NCBI RefSeq assembly: GCF_046630445.1
Contig: NC_092341.1
Location: forward strand, 220,401,001 to 220,465,000
DNA: 64,000 bases
Origin: Rutidosis leptorrhynchoides
Taxonomy: Eukaryota > Streptophyta > Magnoliopsida > Asterales > Asteraceae
Reading direction: 5' to 3'
Made by a program: the position numbers and the translations under genes. A model generated the notes under the pieces. The model saw only the letters and a list, made by a program, of their open reading frames with translations. It had not been told where the DNA came from and did not search any database. Shown here piece by piece: positions 59,660-64,000 of the stretch. The number at the start of each line of letters is the position of its first letter. Position 1 is the first letter of the stretch.

Positions 59660-62389
59660 TTAGGTAGTTGTGGTGTCGAAATTGTGATTAACTTCATCGT
59701 CAATTTCTCTTGGACCATAATCAACTTGCATATCTGTGACTTTAGCTTTAAGCCAGTGACCAGCTGCTTCCGTAATATCCATAAATTCAACTAGTTTTGC
59801 CTTTTCTTTAGGCGATAGATTGGATATTAACCGGTTACATAACTTAAAGTTCCCCTTAATTCTAGCATCGTAAACCCGTTTAATAAGTTTCTTCATTGAA
59901 CTATTAATAACGGGATCGTTTAATTTCGTATCAACAACGGGGTTCTTTGTTATCAGGTCATCATTAGGTGTTACTTCATTTTCCCCACACTTAGGCATTT
60001 TATTATTATTAAGCACTACCGTTGGAGTTGATAAAACAACATGGTTCTTACTAATCGTTTTTGCTGGTTCAACGGTTTTGGTTGGTGGAGATTTAGACTT
60101 TCGAATCATAAAGGTGATTGATTTCTCATCATTACTAAGTGTCATTCTACCCTTTCTTACATCAAATAACGCCCCGGTGGACGCTAAGAATGGTCGACCT
60201 AAAATTAGAGGAATGTTTGAGTCCTCTTCTATGTCAATGACAATAAATTCGACTAGAAAGGTTAAATTACCTACTTGAACGGGTAGGTTGTCAGCAATTC
60301 CAACTGGGTGTTTAATGGTTTGATCAAGGAGTCGAACACTCATATCCGTTGGACTTAACTCACATACTCCTAATCTCTTATATAATGAAAGAGGCATAAC
60401 ACTCACACTTGCACCTAAATCTGCTAGTGCATCATACATGACATAGTCACTAAGTAGACAAGGAACAATAAATTCACCCGGATCACCTATCCTGGGTGGA
60501 CGTTTTGGTTGAACTGTCTTCACCGGGTTTACTTCTACTGTTTTTGTTTCTTGCGCCTTCTTATTCTTCTTCTTCTTCTTCTTCTTCTTCCTAAAGGTAT
60601 CACCAACTTTATTACATATTACTTGCTCATACTCAACTCCTTTTCTTGGAAACGGGATGGATGGTCTGTATGGTGCCACCACTGGCTTTACATACTCGGG
60701 TGGTGGTGGTGGTGTAACTTCTTCATTGTTACTTACATCTAAAATCTTCCCATCTTCTGGTGCTGGTTTTTCAGAATTAGTTGAAACCATGTTAACATTT
60801 TCATTCCGAGGATTTTCTTCAGTATTACTCGGTAGCTTTTCTTGTTCTCTTTCACTCATCAATCTAACAAGAGTACCTACTTGTTTTTCAAGATTTAAAA
60901 TGGAAGCTTGTTGAGTTCTAAATGACTGGTCAAACCTCTCATTCGTTTGGGTTTGAGTTTCAATAAATTGTGTTTGAGATTCAACTAGCTTAAATACCAC
61001 TTCTTCCAGATTTGACTTTTTCTCTTCGGTTTGTTGTGGTGGTTTATACAAGCCAGGTCTTTGTTGATTGAAAGTGTTATTTTGAGTTGGTTGGTTATTC
61101 GGACCTTGTTGGTTATATGGGTTATTGTCGGGTCCTTTTGGATTGTAAAGAATGTTTTGATTTCGATTGAAGTTTAGCCTTGGCGGTTGATAATTATTCT
61201 GATAATTATTTCCCGGCCTTTGGTTCATGTAGGAAACATTCTCACGTTATTCCATCGTTTGCTCAACATTACAATCTTTCGTTAAGTATGGTCCACCGCA
61301 TTGCTCACAACTGATTCGTATTACGTGAATATCTTTAGTCATCTTTTCCATTCGTCTTTCGAAAGCATCTATTTTTGCGGAAACAGAATCAAAGTTATGG
61401 CTAGAATCGGCACTAGCCGCTTTCGATGAATGAAAAATATCTTTTTCCTGGTGCCACTCATGAGAGTGGGATGCTGTGTTATCAATAATCTTGTGAGCTT
61501 CGGTTGCGGTTTTCTTCATAATGGAACCACCAGCTGATGTGTCGATGTCTTTTCATGTGGGGATGTCTACGCCTTTATAGAAGATGTGCACTATTTGAAA
61601 AGTGTCTAAACCATGTTGAGGACATCCTCTCAACATCCTTCCAAATCTTGTCCATGCCTCATATAACGTTTCATTTGGCTTTTGCACGAACGTGGCAATT
61701 TCTCCTTGAAGTCTCACGGCTTTAGATGCCGAAAAGAATCTTTGAAGAAAATTTTCAACTAAAACATCCCATGTGTCAATCGCCCCTTCAGGTAACGATT
61801 CTAACCAATCTTTGGCTTCTCCTTTTAAAGTTCATGGGAACAACATAAGATAAATAGTTTCATCCTCAACTTCTCGGATTTTAAAGAGATTACAAATCCG
61901 ATTAAAAGTTCGAAGATGTTTGTTTGGATCTTCTTTTGTTGTACCACCAAATTGGCATTGATTAGTGATCATGTGTAGGATTTGTCCTTTGATTTCAAAA
62001 TCTGATGCTCTAACATCTGGTTGATTAAACGCGTGACCTTGGCCCGTGCGTATGGCTCTCATTCGGTCTTCCATGCTTCGAGGTTTCGTTATTTCCATTC
62101 TTGAATTTGTTGAATCTGAATCACTAGAAGATTCTGATTTAATGGTTTGTGGTTCAGGAGGAATGATTAGTGGTTCAGGATCTTGGAATTGTCCTTGAAT
62201 ATCCTCCGGATTCTTAGTTGTGAAGTCGGGTTCAAAAGATGGATTATCAGAATTTCGAATTGGAGTACTTGTTCGACTAGATGATGATTCTAAAGAAAAA
62301 TCAACGTCGAAAATATTGGCTAGATGTCTTGATCGTGTTACAGGTGGCGAACGGATGAAAGGTGGTGAACGTTTACTCGGTGCATTCAC
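59660..62389 (-). pseudogene. Athila-like Gag-protease gene with three in-frame stops
   Basis: A single reading frame of about 910 codons from ATG 62389 to 59660, broken only by TGA (61834-61832), TGA (61555-61553) and TAA (61249-61247); no frameshift. Order: Ser/Pro-rich N-terminus; capsid-like region with FEIKGQILHMITNQCQFGG, DPNKHLRTFNRICNLF and GEAKDWLESLP; FVQKPNETLYEAWTRFG and CPQHGLDTFQIVHIFYKG; ISCEQCGGPYLTKDC, a zinc-knuckle-like motif; an Asn/Gln/Pro-rich linker (NNYQNNYQPPRLN); a coiled-coil-like segment; a poly-Lys tract (TTC repeats, about 60569-60595); and a retropepsin with ADLGASVSVMP and IPLILGRPFLAS. DLGA is normal for Athila-type protease. It forms the particle shell and processing enzyme in intact relatives. 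Confidence 0.85.
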
Positions 62390-63573
62390 TGAATATCCTA
62401 TTAGTTATAAAAATAAGAAAAATTATATAAGTTATCAAATTAATAGACTTTTCTGATTTTGCTCATGTTTCGAATAGCCAATAGATGCAGCAGGTAGCCA
62501 GGACCCTTTAAATCGGAAGCCCACAACTCGCCACTAACAAATCCAACTATTACTACGAACCAGAAAATTTTTGATGTCTATCAATTTAACCGCTTAAAAT
62601 AATTTTTCGTTTTGAAATTTTAGAGAAGAAATAGAAAAATTCTATGTCCTAAAAACTAGAGCGTCGAGAAATAAGAAAGAAAAAGAGAACGTCGACAAAT
62701 GTCAAAAAATAAAAGGTTGAAAAATAAGCGTCGAAAAATAAAAAGAAAATAGCGCGAAGAACGGCGTCGCAAAATTCTAAAGCACCTAAATCTTAGTCTA
62801 AAGAAAAAGCACTTAAGGGATTTTACGGCAAAGCCTAAAAATCTAGAAATAAAAATAAACTATGGCAAAAACTAAATTTAAAACTAATATTACGAACGAT
62901 AAATATACAAATTACGAATAAACGAAAAAAAATACAAAATAAAAAAAATAAAACTAAAGATAATTAAATACAATTTATATAAAAATATTATTTTTATATT
63001 ATTATTATATAAAAATATTAATTATATATGAAAAATACAAATTTAATTAAAAGTAAAAAACTAATTAAAATAAATAGATAAACTAAAGAATTAATAAATT
63101 AAAATAATTAACCCTAATTGTGCATTAAATGCTAGGGTTTTGACTTGACAGACACGGCTCCGCGTTCGCTGTGGTTTTCTGTCTCCAGGCTCCGAGATCG
63201 CGGAGTTAAACAGTAACCGGACTCCTCTGGGCTTAAAATTAGTTCGGCCCAATAGTATTTAATTATTATTTTGGGCTTCGAATTTAATCCGGCCCAGTAC
63301 GAATTTTTTATGCTTTTTTTTTAAGTTTTATAAAATAATAGATAGATAATTTATCTAAAATAAAAATATATTTTAAAAACTTAAAATAAAAAAAATACTT
63401 ATTAATTTATAAATAAAAATCTTAAAAATAAATATTTATATATATATATATAATTTTTTTATGTTTTATACTTTTTTTTATATTTATTACAAAAACAATA
63501 TATATTTTTTTTCGAAATAAGAAATAATATATTTTTACAAAAATTTACGAAAATATAGCGTTTTTCACCGAGT
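62390..63573 (-). other. Element E 5' untranslated leader
   Basis: About 1.2 kb, very A/T-rich, no open frame of note. It contains GCTCCGAGATCGCGGAG at about 63189-63205 and ACGGCTCCGCGTTCGC near 63154, further examples of the GC palindrome module. Short repeats of a GCGTCGAAAAATAAAAAG type lie at 62660-62770. Confidence 0.6.
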
Positions 63574-63591
63574 TCCCCGGCAGCGGTGCCA
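63574..63591 (-). promoter_or_regulatory. Element E primer-binding site
   Basis: Minus strand TGGCACCGCTGCCGGGGA, close to the TGGCGCCGTTGCCGGGGA priming site typical of Athila-type elements (recalled). It lies nine bases from the LTR end. Confidence 0.75.
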
Positions 63592-63600
63592 AAAACTTTA

Positions 63601-63827
63601 TGTGTGCGAGGTGGGGTACGAAATAGTATTATTTTTACTACGAAATACGTTACAAATTACACAAGTTTTAATTATTTATTTACAGATGGGATATACCTAA
63701 ACCTTGCTACAACACTATAGGCAGTGTACCTAATCGTAGAGTAGTGTAGTTTTTAGTAAGTCCGGTTTGTTCCACAGGGAGCTGGTAAAGTTTAATACTA
63801 TATTTTTAAACGATTATATTTGTACAA

Positions 63828-63885
<58 letters not shown>

Positions 63886-64000
63886 GTATATATATATATG
63901 TATATATATATGTATATATATATATGTGTATATATATATATATATATATTAATAATATATAAAAGGGGGTTTACCGTTTATTGACTGGTTTGTCGATTTT
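63601..64000 (-). repeat. Element E 5' LTR, cut by window edge
   Basis: Matches 33677 onward (TGTGTGCGAGGTGGGG), with a handful of substitutions such as ACAAAATACG against ACGAAATACG. It includes a long interrupted (TA)n tract at 63833-63949. Confidence 0.9.
63833..63949. repeat. (TA)n microsatellite with TATATG interruptions
   Basis: Longer and more interrupted than its counterpart at 33919-33982 in the other LTR. The open frame across it is an artefact. Confidence 0.9.

Larger units (their letters stand above)
33677..64000 (-). mobile_element. Element E: Athila-like LTR retrotransposon, gag-protease only, holding nested D and A
   Basis: In plus orientation the left LTR runs 33677-34183 and, after nested element D, 55991-57421 (about 1.94 kb in total); the right LTR begins at 63601 with the same TGTGTGCGAGGTGGGG start and runs off the window. 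The PBS adjoins the right LTR and a GTGTGGGG polypurine tract adjoins the left one, so the element reads right to left. Its gag has Athila-type motifs. No RT, RNase H or integrase is present between the gag-protease frame and the 3' LTR, so it is non-autonomous. Confidence 0.8.

Overview
The window is plant nuclear DNA, very AT-rich, and almost wholly made of nested LTR retrotransposons. The organism is most likely a daisy-family species (Asteraceae). This is an inference from recalled family resemblance of the LTR ends, the chromovirus polyprotein and the Athila-type gag; I could not search a database. I see no intact ordinary host gene. The best intact coding unit is a young chromovirus at 42063-55163.

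Layout. (1) 1-3430: a decayed minus-strand Ty3/Gypsy (Tat/Ogre-like) pol with RNase H, RT and protease pieces, followed by LTR-like sequence. (2) 3431-11476: gene-poor sequence holding a block (about 5631-8505) with exon-sized fragments of three unrelated host genes: pyruvate dehydrogenase E1 beta (minus), a TIP1-like ankyrin S-acyltransferase (plus) and a UBP-type zinc finger (plus). This looks like gene-fragment capture by a Helitron or Pack-type transposon. (3) 11477-33676: element C (plus), whose 5' LTR is split by element B (minus, 14949-25880) and whose 3' LTR is split by a MULE-like element (31677-33075, 9-bp TSD) and then by element E. (4) 33677-64000: element E (minus, Athila-like gag-protease, no RT/IN seen). 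Its 3' LTR is split by element D (plus, 34184-55985, TSD ATCAT). D's 3' LTR is in turn split by element A (minus, 42063-55163, TSD TAAGG). E's other LTR runs off the right edge. The nesting order is therefore C, then E, then D, then A, with B and the MULE also inside C. LTR divergence seen by eye falls in the same order along E, D and A; A's 3251-bp LTRs differ at only three positions I could find.

Functionally, A encodes a complete gag-protease-RT-RNaseH-integrase-chromodomain polyprotein. Between its 5' LTR and gag it also carries two extra same-strand genes: an acidic 204-residue protein and a 227-residue F-box protein. B and C have no gag-pol. They share with A the primer-binding site, the leader after it, the 3' polypurine-side sequence and an internal copy of that sequence, so they look like non-autonomous relatives that could be mobilised in trans by an A-like partner. 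B and C carry their own conserved ORF (a Trp-rich 'WGWVR...LTGEP.RNT.FTL' domain) downstream of what looks like a private TATA box, plus a second conserved reading frame. D is a large non-coding derivative whose LTR holds seven tandem hairpins with an almost invariant 10-nt loop and co-varying stems, inside a predicted intron.

Best candidates for something undescribed: the F-box plus acidic ORF cargo of A, the B/C accessory ORF with its own promoter, the internal duplicate of the polypurine-side sequence, and the D hairpin array.
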